A DNA stretch of 64,000 bases from Camillea tinctor (Eukaryota > Ascomycota > Sordariomycetes > Xylariales > Xylariaceae). The notes beneath the pieces were generated by a model. That model made no database searches. It was not told the origin of the DNA and saw only the letters and a program-made list of their open reading frames with translations. The DNA is taken from NCBI GenBank assembly GCA_022578605.1, contig MU394148.1, positions 1 through 64,000 on the forward strand. The letters run 5' to 3'. The position numbers were made by a program, and so were the translations under genes. Position 1 is the stretch's first letter, and each line of letters begins with the position of its first letter. This document shows positions 46,802 through 57,801 of the stretch, piece after piece.

Positions 46802-47671
46802 TCACCATCCCAAACCATATCTCAAAATCCCTCCCTTCTCCCAAAGCACAAACCGGATAAGCAACTCCCGCCTGTGTACCCTCCACATCGACTTGTGCCA
46901 CGCGTTCACCAACTCCATATACCAGACCGCGAACGCGAGCCCCGTGATTGGATCACCAGGCGGCCCCGGCTGCCGGCCTATAACAAACACCAGCTCGCGC
47001 AGCTCGGGGAGCGCCCTCGCGCGGCGCACATAGTTCCCGGCCGGCCGGTAGTTGCGGTTGACGCTCACAGCGAGGCGCTGCACGCGGGACAGCCACGCGG
47101 GGTGAGCGCCGTCGCGGTTGATGAGCAAGTCGAACGGGTTGCGCGCGCTCGGCACGTCGAGGTACAGCAGGTCGGCGGCCCAGTCGACGCGCGTCACGGC
47201 ATCGGCATCGCCGCGAACGAGGTCGCTTCCGCGGAGTATGCGGTCCACCCACACGTTGGCTGCTGCGCGGTGCCTGTACGCGGCACACACGTTGGCGGCC
47301 ATGGACGAGAGGAGGGTTTCCTCTGTGCCGCGGGTTTGTTCGGCCTCGGCGGCGGCGGCGGCGTCGGCGCTCTCAGGGGTGAGGAAGCGGTGGGCGGGGG
47401 GGATGTGTGGGCCTTGCGGGGAGTCGATGAGGTAGCCGAAGGGGAGGGCGAGGTTGTGGATGTACCAGGCGGAGGTTATGCGGTGGACGTGCGGGCGTGC
47501 GAGCATGGTGCGGAAATGGAGCTGCCATATCTGGAGACGGATCTCAGGGGGCAGGCGTGCGAAGTAGTGAAATTCGGTTAGTGATGGTGGTTGCTCTGTG
47601 ATATGGTGTTGGGATAGGGATTTGATCATGGCTTTAAGAGATGGTAATAGGTGTTTGGAGAAAGCTAGCAT
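46802..47671 (-). CDS. 2EXR-domain protein
   Basis: Single exon, 289 residues from the ATG at 47671; the frame stays open upstream but has no earlier ATG. Residues about 34-53 (FHYFARLPPEIRLQIWQLHF) are the 2EXR signature found in large families of Pezizomycotina proteins. The rest contains an Ala/Glu-rich stretch (about 105-125) and WVDRIL, DLLYLDVP and RVQRLAVSV blocks typical of 2EXR proteins. Molecular function of the family is unknown. GC content is high. A second Met (MIKSLSQ) 14 codons in could be the real start. Confidence 0.75.
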   Translation of the reverse strand: MLAFSKHLLPSLKAMIKSLSQHHITEQPPSLTEFHYFARLPPEIRLQIWQLHFRTMLARPHVHRITSAWYIHNLALPFGYLIDSPQGPHIPPAHRFLTPESADAAAAAEAEQTRGTEETLLSSMAANVCAAYRHRAAANVWVDRILRGSDLVRGDADAVTRVDWAADLLYLDVPSARNPFDLLINRDGAHPAWLSRVQRLAVSVNRNYRPAGNYVRRARALPELRELVFVIGRQPGPPGDPITGLAFAVWYMELVNAWHKSMWRVHRRELLIRFVLWEKGGILRYGLGW

Positions 47672-48040
47672 AGTTGATAGTTGCGTTGATACTATATTGC
47701 TGAAGAGAGATGTGGTTGATGAGGAGGGAGGAGTAGGATATAGTGGCGTTAAAGTGATCCTGATGATAGGGTCGAATGGATCTAAAAAGCATGGAACTAG
47801 ATGGGACTCAAGTTTATCTAAGTTCACAGACCAGCACAGAAGTCACATCCGTTTCGATATGCTCGCAAGGTAGGGAAAGGGATAAGCATGAGAGAGTAAT
47901 GGTAAATTAGCATCTGTAAACCCTGTGTTAGCAGCAGCTCCTTCATCCCGTCCTTGATTCATTGATCCTGCTGTCGTTGTGACTCGTAGAACTCCAAACT
48001 CCCATATCATTATTCCGTTAAAATCGCTACCCCTATTCAA
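47672..48040. other. Spacer between the 2EXR and Sos7-like genes
   Basis: 369 bases between two minus-strand genes: the 2EXR 5' UTR/promoter and the Sos7-like 3' UTR. No gene seen. Confidence 0.45.
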
Positions 48041-48898
48041 TCAACCCTCAATCTCTAGCATCTGCTTCAAGCCCGCCTCGGCTGCTCTAAACCACCGTCC
48101 TCTTTCTTCCAAATCGTCCTCGACACCGCCTAGAGCATTCTCTTTCCGTCTCCTTGCTTCCTTAGCTGCCGCTGTGCTGTTCTGCCTCTTCGTCTCGAGC
48201 GGTTGCATCTCAGCATGTAACCGCTCCAGCTCTTTCTTCTTTCGCGGGACTTGACTTTGCAACTGCTCTAACTGGCGGTCTAGCTCGGCTCTCTGTCGCT
48301 TTTTAGCTTCGATTAAGTCTGTAGTCTTGGCTAGTGGCAGGTTCAATTCAGGGTTCGGGTTCAGTTCTACTGCCTGTGTCTTCTTCAACTGGGCGATAGT
48401 TTCCTCGAGATCTGATATCTTGGCAGGCAATTCGTCCAGCTTCACCGTCTCGAGCTTTACCTTCTCATACTTCTTGCTAAGGTCCTTCGCCTTGGCCTCG
48501 AGCTGCGTGACCATGTCGGCGACTTCCGTCTTCAGTGCCTTGAGCGTAGCCTTGGACTCCAGGTTCTGCTTCTCAAGGTCGACATTTTCCTGTGGGCTCA
48601 CGATGAGGGGCGGATCACCGACAATAGCGCGTATAAATTTCTCTTTAGTGACCTGCTCTACGTAGCTGAAGCGTAGTTTGGAAAACAGCTCTCTGTAGTG
48701 TGTAAGGTCAGCCTCTAGGGAGGCGGGAGTTGTCGCGTCAAGCGAGGTGTTGGAGATGTCAGATGTGCGCTGGTAGTGGTCCTGAAGCTGCGCAACCTCT
48801 GCCGATATGGGCTCGCTCAACTTGAGGATGGTGATCTCCTGATTTTCCACTAAGACTTGAAGCTGTGCCAAGACTTCATCAGGGCTGGGATTCGCCAT
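48041..48898 (-). CDS. Sos7-like kinetochore coiled-coil protein
   Basis: Single exon, 285 residues, first ATG at 48898. Residues about 70-100 (YRELFSKLRFSYVEQVTKEK, then FIRAIVGDPPLI) form a conserved block that I associate with fungal Sos7, which partners the Spc7/KNL1 arm of the kinetochore. The remaining sequence (about 105-265) is predicted coiled coil, with heptad-like Leu/Glu/Lys runs such as ELDRQLEQLQSQVPRKKKEL. No signal or TM segment; nuclear by inference. The identification rests on memory of that block and needs a profile search. The divergent neighbour across 780 bp is another conserved nuclear gene. Confidence 0.65.
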   Translation of the reverse strand: MANPSPDEVLAQLQVLVENQEITILKLSEPISAEVAQLQDHYQRTSDISNTSLDATTPASLEADLTHYRELFSKLRFSYVEQVTKEKFIRAIVGDPPLIVSPQENVDLEKQNLESKATLKALKTEVADMVTQLEAKAKDLSKKYEKVKLETVKLDELPAKISDLEETIAQLKKTQAVELNPNPELNLPLAKTTDLIEAKKRQRAELDRQLEQLQSQVPRKKKELERLHAEMQPLETKRQNSTAAAKEARRRKENALGGVEDDLEERGRWFRAAEAGLKQMLEIEG

Positions 48899-49677
48899 GG
48901 CTAGCTAATTAGGTGTAAGTAAAGCAGTTGTTGACGGAAACGGTATTATTGTTTGCATCTAACCTGGGTTAGGTTATGTAGCTTTAGTATGCCTTTGATA
49001 AAGTGAATAAAGAAGAGTGCTGTGACACACAATTCAAAGTGAGATGTAGAGAAAATAAATTAAAGTTGTTGTCGTGACATTGACAATGTCGAAATTCATT
49101 ATTTACTTTTGCCCGAAAAAGGGAAAACATTCGTCAACAGGGGTTCCATGGGTGCTGAGTGACATAAAGCGGGGCGATATGGTAGGCTTATCTAAGCGGC
49201 GAGATGTGGCAGTATTTTCCGATAGGCTGATAGGTCGATAGCCTGTCTTGGGGGGCAGCCATTGAATGCCATTGGATATCCGATAAAGTTTATGTGCTTG
49301 TGCTTGTGCTTGTGCCTGTGCCTGTGCCTATGCCAAAGCCAATACTGTGCTTGTATGTACTTAGGTACCTAAAATGCTTTTTATTCGAATCCTTCATCCG
49401 TCATAAGGTTTCTTCTCTTCTACTTTAATCTGCCCACTTATATACACTTCCTCATGCATACCTACTCATCCTGACCTAGCTGAACCAGCTGAACAGGCCA
49501 ATACAGCCAGCTTGTCTTTTTTGTTCTCTTTAACTTGGTGTATATGCACACAAAGACGATTTGCTTTTTTTGATCTTTAGTCTTTCTAATCATTATATCT
49601 ACATTATACTGTTCTCAGTCCAATTCCTTCTATACATGCCCACCTGCCTACCCATCTAGCCCACTTCACTATACAAA
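48899..49677. promoter_or_regulatory. Divergent promoter between Sos7-like and PRP38B-like genes
   Basis: 779 bases between divergent start codons, presumably driving both. It contains the hexanucleotide repeat at 49293-49332 and a C/T-rich leader toward 49677. No TATA box stands out. Confidence 0.5.
49293..49332 (+). repeat. Hexanucleotide microsatellite (TGTGCT/TGTGCC)n
   Basis: About six and a half copies of a 6-base unit, first TGTGCT then TGTGCC, in the shared promoter of two divergent genes. Likely length-polymorphic. Confidence 0.8.
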
Positions 49678-50911
49678 ATGCCGCCGCCCCAGCACGATCT
49701 CCTCACCGACGATTATGTTGCCGAACTGCTCGCCAAGGAAGCGAGTGACTGTTCGCTAAAGTACTCCGCAATGGGTCTCGACGCCTACAAATCGTCCAAG
49801 TAAGCGAAAGAACCCCTTTCAACGTTCACCACTATACCTCACCTCCATTTACATCGAGCTCACGATCAATCTCTTTCTCTTTCACCGCAGGCGCCCGGCG
49901 AACCAACCCAAGCCGAACACTCGATTCTTAAACAACATAATCAGAGATACCAACAGCCACAACCGCGCGCTGCTGGCTAGAGAGAATGCCGAGTCCCGGG
50001 CACGGCTGCGGGACCTGGAAGATGCCGAGGAGAAAAAGCGTCAAGACGAGGAGCGGAAGTTGCGAAGATCCAGACCTGGGCCGGGCGACACTAGAAAACG
50101 TATGCTAGGAGACATTGCTGCCATACTCGGTGGATCGCCTAAGAGGCGCAGGGAGGATAAGGCAGAAGGAAGCAGTTCGGGACGGAGGGAAAAGTCGACG
50201 GAGAGGAGAGGAGAACGAGAGAATAGGAATAGTAGAAAAGAGCTGTTCTCAGATTCACATCACCGTCACAAGCACCACAGCCACCGTCGGGACTCGAGGA
50301 GAGATTCATCTAGGTCGCGGTCGCGATCCCCGGAGGAACGAAGACGAAAACATAGAGAACGGTCCCCGCGGCGCAAAGGGGGAGATCTATTCGACGAGGA
50401 TCGCTCTCGCTCAGACCGGAGGAAACGGCTCGAGTCTATCCATTCATCCCCGAAGCACGAGTCGTCAGATTCAGACCCTCTGGATGATCTCATAGGCCCC
50501 GCACCGCCTCCATCAGCACATAGCAAAGGCCCGGTCCGTCCACGCGGGCGAGGCGCCCATTCCTCCACTTCCGGCATCGACAGCCGCTTCGCCGCCGACT
50601 ACAATCCCCAGGCTGATGTGACCCCGGACCTTGATGAGGATGGCGGGGGTGGAAGTGGCGGCGACTGGGATAGCGCGGTGGAGGCGTTCCGCGACCGCCA
50701 GAAGTGGAAGCAACAGGGCGCAGAACGGCTTCGATCCGCAGGGTTCACCGAGGACCAGATCCAGAAGTGGGAGAAGGGCGATCGCAAAGATGAATCCGAT
50801 GTGCGGTGGAACACGCACGGCGGCGTCCGCGAGTGGGATCGAGGCAAGGTGCTTGATGAGGACGGGAGGGTGGCCGCCAAAGCCGAATGGGGGCGTCTGA
50901 AGGACTCGTGA
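49678..50911 (+). CDS. PRP38B-like SR-rich splicing-factor protein
   Basis: Two exons, 49678-49799 and 49891-50911, joined in frame (phase 2) through a GTAAGC...CCGCAG intron; 380 residues. The N-terminus (LLTDDYVAELLAKEASDCSL, then KYSAMGLDAY) and the KPNTRFLNNIIRDTNSHNRA and KRMLGDIAAILGG blocks match fungal proteins usually called pre-mRNA-splicing factor 38B. The middle (about 120-215) is Arg/Ser/His/Glu-rich with RSRSRSPEERRR and SRDS-type dipeptides, an SR-like region expected to be phosphorylated and nuclear. The C-terminus (DWDSAVEAFRDRQKWKQQGA) is a further conserved block. By inference it has a spliceosomal role. The annotation label is family-based. Confidence 0.78.
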
Positions 50912-51925
50912 GCGAAGAAACATGCACGTCACGGGCTCGTTGTATCTTTCTATAGGAGCGGAATTATCGTTTTCAATAGCTGAAAAGAAAGGAAAAGGAT
51001 GGGAAGGGAGTGGGAAATTCCCCAACTTGTATGCGTGTTATCTTGATTTGCATCGATACAGCGTTTTTGGTCTATTATTCTGTATGATAGGTATGGGGGT
51101 TATGGATTGCTACGAATATCATCTTCTATACAGGGTTTCGGTCAAAAGCAGGTACTTATCTATACCATCCTCTCTTCAACCCGTTTTGACAATTCACACA
51201 CGTTCTGTTTCTCTTCCCCTGCGCGAAACGATGTACAGGCAGATTAGTATTTATTCATTGCTCTATGTTAGAGGTCCACGTCCATCACAATGGTTAGGAC
51301 TCAGCAATCAAGCCAGAATGTATGTAGATATCGTCATTTGTCATTATTCAAGTTACACAATCTCCCATACGAAGAACACTGTCCATTACACGTTACCCCC
51401 TTAAGCCGGAACACAAAAGAAACAAAAGAAACAAACCTGAAAGAGAAGGAAAAGCAAAGGAAATACAAGCTAGTATCCATTCCCTTCCACCCTTTCCAAG
51501 CATACATAAATCCTAGACACAAGAAGATCCCAAATTCCCAACCTAATCCAGATATCCAAGCCTCTTACATAGTGTTGGTCGTGGTGGTATCATCATGATC
51601 CTACATTTCATAGTACAGTGTAGAGGCTCCCATCTCCTTCTAAAGCCCAACATTTCCCATTCCAAAATATTCCATACCCAGAATCCGTCGTGAAGTCCAA
51701 AACTAATAGAGAGAGTCGTCATACAAGAAAATAAAGAGAGACAAAAGAGAAAAAGAGAGAGAAAAAAAAAAGGGGGGAGGGGGGGTAGGATGAAGAGAAC
51801 AAGAAAGAGAAAGTCACGTCCTCCCCCCTTAAATCCCAATCCAAGTTCAGACCCATCCACACCATATCTGTTCCTAATTTTCCCTTTCTACACACCACTC
51901 ACCCATTCATACCCCTTCAACCCTC
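50912..51925. other. Convergent spacer with purine tract
   Basis: Lies between the convergent PRP38B-like and HET genes and holds both 3' UTRs. The 51721-51787 purine run is listed separately. The open frames here are A/T- or simple-sequence-driven, not genes. Confidence 0.45.
51721..51787 (+). repeat. Purine-rich tract (GA/A/G runs)
   Basis: Nearly pure purine sequence: GAGAGACAAAAGAG, an A run and then G runs (GGGGGGAGGGGGGG). A mirror-like polypurine stretch such as this can form triplex or G-rich structures. It sits 140 bp past the stop codon of the long HET gene. Confidence 0.7.
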
Positions 51926-54900
51926 TCATCTCCCATAAATCCCATAATCACCCAACCCCAACCCCATTCCCATCCCCATCTCCATACTCATCTCCATCCC
52001 CGGGGACAGTGGCGGCGGCGGCATACCCGCGCCCCCAGTGCCCGCTCCCCCTCCCACCCCGGGCCCCGCCATAAACGGATTCTGCTGCCTTCTCCTCGCG
52101 GCCGCATTCCCACTCCCACTCCCACTCCCCATCCCCGTCGGTGACAAGACGCGGGACCTCCTATTCTCCCTCTCCCTCTCCCTCTCCCTATCCGCCCTCA
52201 TCGGCGGCGCCGGCGGTGCCGGAGCCGCCGCCAGGTAAGTCTGGCTCGGCTGCGGCGGCGGCGGGGGGTACTGGTCGGCGCGCGCTTTGCGCTTCCTGCT
52301 CTTGGCCTTGTGCTGCTCGGCGGGGCTCTCCTCCTCGCCGTCGCCGTCGTGCGGGGCCTCGTCCGCGTCCTTCACGCCGCTGGCGAAGCGCAGCTTCTTG
52401 ACGCCCACGTTGACGCTGACGTGCGGGCGGCGCTGGGGCACGAGCGTGGACGGCTGCGCGGCGCCGTCGCTCGAGGTGCTGGTCGTGAGGGTCGTGGTCG
52501 TCGGGCTCGTGATCAGGGTGTCTGCTTCGTCCGAGTGGTGGTCCCGCACGGGCGCTGCGCTCCCCCGCGGCCGGTAGTAGTCCTCGTGGTCCGAGAGCGA
52601 CACCGGGATCGAGACGTGGACGTGCGGGTGCGGGCGTGGCTGGAAGGGGTGCGGACGTCGCGGTAAGGGGGGGATGGGCATGGACATTGGTGCGGGCATG
52701 GGCATCGAGGAGAAGGGTGGGATGATGCCGTGGGGGCTGGTGGGACGGGAGGTGCGTGGGGTGGTGGCGGTAGAGGCGGTAGTGGCAGTCTTGGGGTTAG
52801 GGTTGGTATTGGGGTTTGTGGGAGCGAAGGGCTCGGGCATATGAACCTTGGGTTTGGGTTTCGGCTTCTTAGTGGTTTCGTGAGTGCTCGGTTTCGCATC
52901 CGGAGCCGGAGTTGGTGCTACTGTCGGTGCCGGAGCCGGGGCCTTCGGTGGGGCCGGAGTTGGCTCTGATGAAGCGGCAGGGGGAGCGGAAGCGGCAGCA
53001 GCAGCAGGAGCAGAAGTAGGTACTGGTGTCGGGGCAGGGGCGGGAGCGGGTGTATGATGGTGCGTTGACACCGGCCGACGCTTGATCTTATGTGATGGCG
53101 CATCCCCATGATCAGCGCCGTTAGTGTTGGTGGTAGCGTTAGGGCTCTCTTCAACGAATGTCGCAGAGCTATTCGAGCTGTTACTGCTTCCGACCCGTGT
53201 AAAGCGCCCGATATCTCCGCTGTCCCTCTCTGCGGCCTCGACAATAACCTCGAGTAGGAATGCCTTCCTTGCGGGACCGCCTGACGTCGCGGACATCCCC
53301 TTCTTCGACCTGGGCAGACTGGATACGGGCACGGGCCGTGCCGAGATGCGCACTGTTTTCCCGTCATACGATTGCGCAGTCGTAGGGTACACGATTCCTT
53401 CGCGCTTCGCCTCACCGCTCGCAAGCTGCTCGATCACGCGCTGCGTATCGATGGTCCCGTCGCATCGCCAGATGCCGAACTGCGGCGCGCGGGGCCCCGA
53501 CTTGACGACGATGGTGAACGCCTCCCCCCATGCGGAATATCGCGCCCGGCTGATGGTCCTCGCTATGGCGCCGTTGCCTATCATTTCAACCTTGCCGTGG
53601 TAACTCGCAGCGCTCGCATGCGCTGCGTCGACGCAGTTCCAGTCTGTTCCACCACATGTATACCATCGCGTCTCGACATCGCGCAGTGTGCCTAGCGATC
53701 TGACGTCGAAGTTGATAGAGAACGAGGAGAGGTTCATATTCTGCTTCGTTTCTTGTCGTTGATGGGTGATAATGACGTCCCTCCTGCCGAGACTCTTCCA
53801 GGTACCGGTGTTTACGTCGCACCAGTCACGAAATAATCTACCAGCTCGCTCAAAGACAGTGCGATCCGAGTCGAGGCTATACAGAAAGATAATAACCGGA
53901 GTTCTCCTTGAATTCAGGGGCTGCGAGGTGCAATTGAGGCGCATAGCGCACAATGGCTTTTCACCGGGCTTCTTCCCGGTGTGCTCAAAGATCTCCGCGC
54001 TCATGCTGAGACCAGCGTTTGTCATGGTGAAAAATCGTCTCTGGCTATCGAAAGACCAGGTCATGAGCCCGCCAGAGAACTGAAAGTCCTCCAGGGAGCT
54101 CGCAAGTATGTCAGCACTTTCGCCAACTGGTAGGACATGGTCCTGAACTATTCCATCAAAGTATTTATTAGCTTCTAAGAAATTCTGTGCACCAGGAGGT
54201 AATCGGGTGAGCCAAACCTGGAAGATCTCCCCAAGCGAATATGGTCTCATCGTTATGAGTACATATCAATTCGTGCTGAAGCCGCGCGAAGGATCGCCTC
54301 CCCTCGCCATAAAGCAGGGGCATGTTAATACCTAGGAGACCAAGGAGGCTGTATGCGCGGTCCTCTATCCGGGTCGTCCGGCGACCCGAGGCCCATGATA
54401 ACTTTGTCGCGACGGAGCAGGATTTGAAGTCCCATAACTGTTTTGCCTCGATGCCTGTGGCGGCTTGAACTTCCGTCGCCCACGATTCGCGCGATCCGAT
54501 GTTGCTCCAGTTCCTATCTAGGAATAGGAGAAAGCTCGGTGCCAATAGTTCCTGTAGGGTCCAGCCCCGCGTAAACCATCTGCTGCTCCGGAAATACCAT
54601 TTCCAGGGCACTTTGTTGTTACCGTCGGTTTGGTCGTCTTCGTCGATGTCCCGAGCATCGGTCGCTAACGATGATGATAGGGCGTATTTTGGCGGAACGT
54701 CGCTGAGATATGCGTAGCACACTTGAGATTCCTCGTACCATTTGAACATGGAGTTGACGGCCTCGTTGAGCTCTGTCATGTCCGTCTTGTCAATGCAGCA
54801 TGTGTCAATCCAGCCATATTCCCAACCGTCGGCAGCGGCGCGTCGGCAGAAATTCGCAATCTTGTTCCAGCCTTGCTTCTTCGTGCGTGTTTCGCTGTTA

Positions 54901-55022
54901 CTCATGTCCGGAAAGGTGACCTCGTCCTGACCCCAGGTGTGGGATAGGATGGCGTAAGGAGGCACATCGTCGTCGCCAATGAAGGTTTGCAGTTCGAACG
55001 TCTTTGTATGCAGTAGCCGCAT
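51926..55022 (-). CDS. HET-domain protein with long proline-rich C-terminal tail
   Basis: Two exons, 55022-54218 and 54147-51926, joined in frame across a 70-bp intron (GTTTGG donor, GCTAATAAAT branch, AATAG acceptor); 1008 residues. The N-terminal HET domain is of the het-d/het-e-like type: MRLLHTKTFEL, YAILSHTWGQDEVTF (23-37), WIDTCCIDK (71-79), RGWTLQELLAP (152-162) and RIEDRAYSLLGLLGINMPLLYGEG (218-241). Residues about 270-600 continue the usual HET C-terminal region (ILASSLEDFQFSG). From about 620 to the end the protein is low-complexity: PAPAPTPVP repeats, KPKPKPK, His/Pro, RERERE and a Gly/Met tail. The donor is non-consensus, so the junction needs RNA evidence. Function is inferred only at family level. 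Confidence 0.83.
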
Positions 55023-55819
55023 CTCGATCGTCTATGCATTAGATCGGTATATTAATAAGTGTTTATAGGAAGCAAAAAGAGTTTATTTCGGGCTTCCATG
55101 CAGGCTAATCTGAGAAAAGCTCCAGATTGAAAGGACATGCATGGCTTCCGGCATTGGCGTGGCAATCTTTCTATTTGACGTTGGGTTGTGATGGAGGGCT
55201 GAGCTGCTTGGGGGATTTCTACCCAATGACCCCCAAGACGGCTGTGCCTGATAAAATCTGTCTCATAACCCCTCACTCTTCCCTCGCTTTCCGGGCAAAG
55301 CCTGGGTAGTATTTTTGGTCATCTATCACCATTTCCGTTCTCGTGATGGCCCAGGTTTCTACTTAGCGCCCCCCTGAAAATGTCACGAACACTTATTTAT
55401 TGTGGATTTTGACAACCTTTTCGTTACTGATCCTAGGTTATTCCATGTATCGATACATATATAGGTACCTGCGCTTGTTCACGTTATATTTTAGGTAGGT
55501 TGTACACGAGACTATACAGGAAAACATTTATACTAAATTCAACTTTGATTGGTTAATACCACAAGATACTAGACATAGTTCAGTGACTCAGATTGAAGTA
55601 TTTTAAACACGGACCCTGTTCCTAAAGAACTTTGAGCGAATCATTGTATATGAGTTGTTCTTCATGCAGCGAACTATACATCTATAGGCTATCTTTCGTC
55701 GTACACACAACGATAGTTTCCTATTTGGACCCCCATTTAATGTCGTGTCTCTCAGCTCAGCATCTTATTAGACAAGAGGCTAGGAGACTTCACGTCATAA
55801 TCAAAGCCCTCGTTTTGAC
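55023..55819. other. Promoter of the long HET gene and spacer
   Basis: Upstream region of the HET gene, then AT-rich DNA. No gene or repeat supported. Confidence 0.45.
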
Positions 55820-56616
55820 TTAATTATCCACAACCTTAACACCGATTTTCCCAAACTTATCTCCTTTCCACATCTTGAATAAGCGTCTTTGCCCCGTCCT
55901 TCCCATTAGGGGAATTGTACTGCGAAGCCATGCCGCTTACAACTTTTAGTGTATGGTATCAATTAACAAGCCCTCCACCATGATCCCAGCTATTAGAAGC
56001 CATAACAAGACGAGTCCTTATAACTTACTAATGGTTCCATAGTCATTCGTTCGAACTTTATTTGGAGCAACATAATTTCAAACTGCTCGCCACCTACGTT
56101 GTTGTATTGTCGTAGGAGACATCCAGGCCCTTAAGTGCTAGTCTGTTGAGTGTATCGGCAGTTTCATATTTCTTGTAGTTCCTAGCATTGTCTTATCCAA
56201 GGTCATTGATAATAAAGTCCACCTTCTCATCGCCACCGGTCTTTCCAGTACTAATCTTTAGCCTGTGCATCTTGGCAAACTGACCACTGATTTCTCCAAC
56301 GCCGCCCTAAGCTACTGGGACGAAGATGATTTACTAACATATGGCTTTAGTACGAACTCGGAAAAGCTGATATATGCTGAGAGCCCAGATATGCCGCGGG
56401 CGCTAACGACTGTTCCCGGCGCTATGCTGAGCCCGGCTCAGACACTGGACAGGGGCGTGTTGCAGCAGCCAGCTCCGCCGACATGACGGCACAGTCGCCG
56501 GCATTGGCCATGGTTAAGACTATCTCGCCAGGTTTGAACATAGAGTGGTCCGACGTGAGCAGTGTAGAGTGGTAACAATGGCCGGATCTCCCTCCCGCGA
56601 CGGCAGGAAGTCTCAC
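55820..56616 (-). pseudogene. MDR-family NADP-dependent reductase remnant
   Basis: Several pieces of a medium-chain dehydrogenase/reductase of the leukotriene-B4-dehydrogenase/PTGR type lie in order on the minus strand but in different frames with stops. FKPGEIVLTMANAGDCAV (about 56500-56555) fits the nucleotide-binding loop, with the usual SAASGAVG now degenerate. GGDEKVDFIINDLG lies at 56197-56236, NYKKYETADTLNR and KGLDVSYDN at about 56107-56180, and KMWKGDKFGKIGVKVVDN plus stop at 55820-55880. The family reduces enones and quinones with NADPH. The N-terminal third was not found. It lies 1.2 kb upstream of an intact monooxygenase gene. Confidence 0.72.
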
Positions 56617-57801
56617 GGTCGTCCGAAGACCTCATCTGACCCCCCAGATGATAGCGGAGCGTTTGAACCAAACGGAAGAGGCCCGGCCGTCAAGTGTTTC
56701 GTACGCACTGGCAAATGCTTCGTATAACCTTTGCATTTCGGAGTCTTATTAAAGATCTATAGTAGTCAGTGCGCGCGCACGCAGAAACTATAAGGCGAAG
56801 CTCCATAGTTAAGTATATAAGGAGTTTCTTTTTCCCATTTCTGGGAGCGTTAGTAGGCACACAATCTTATCTTCTCCCCCCTCCCTCCCCCCCTATATTC
56901 TATTTTTGCCTACTATCATGTTATATTGAGATAACCTGTATAATAAATATATTAGCGATAAAAAGAGAGAAAAGTAAAGGGGGGAGGGAAAGGCGGGGGA
57001 GAACAGCCAGCTAAGGCATCAGATCATGTAAATATCTATAAATCAGAACGGATAATATTTGCATAACTCAATTCCCATAGAAGCTAATATACAGTGGTTT
57101 TCTCTACACGCAATATGCAATGTACCTAATATACCTAAGAGTAAATGTGAGGTACTATAGGTAAATAAGGATGTTATCAATAAATAGAGCTACAGTCCAC
57201 AGATGCTGAAAAAAATAGCTAAGCGTGCAGTTCCGATCTTCTCAACCCGCTTCGAAACTGCTTGGATAGTATTATCATTTATGACGAATAGATAAAATAT
57301 CCGGGTCAAAAATATCAGGCCAGACCACACACAACCTGCAGAATAATGTGTTACGCTTTGTCACTGTAGCAATTCCCACATACCACTAAGACAAAGACAG
57401 CCCTTGCCTCCACCTCCTATGCCCGTGTTGCCATGCCCCAGTCGGAAGCCCTAAAGTACGTAAGCGTGTAAGGGAAATTGGATGAGATAGTTCGAGAGTT
57501 TATTATATTTCATATTCTTTGCCCCTTACCTACCCAAGGATCCATGTTGATTGCACAGCTAACTTACCCTCGAATTAATAACTTGGATCCAACCGCAACG
57601 GAACTTGCAGGACCGCTTTCCTGTTTTCTTTTATATATATTCACCAAGTTGAAGAGTATAATGAGATAGGGAGATATGTGGAGTAGAGTACCCAAAGCTG
57701 AGGAGACTACTATTCTTCTGCCTTGTCGTTGAAGTTCAATCCCAGAACACCTTTTCAAAACACTCAGATTCAACACAGGATCTCTACCTCAAGAGCTCCC
57801 C
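56617..57801. other. Spacer and promoter of the monooxygenase
   Basis: May include further decayed sequence next to the reductase pseudogene: a minus-strand frame near 56640-56740 reads protein-like (MQRLYEAFASAYETLDG), with no family recognised. The C/T and G runs near 56870-57000 are simple sequence. The last 150 bases are the monooxygenase 5' leader. Confidence 0.4.

Noticed and set aside
46874..47581. 235-codon plus-strand frame opposite the 2EXR gene
   Set aside because: Antisense shadow of GC-rich coding DNA; the minus-strand product has the 2EXR signature.
52310..52969. Several plus-strand frames of 80-120 codons opposite the proline-rich tail
   Set aside because: They are antisense shadows of GC-rich repetitive codons of the HET protein gene.
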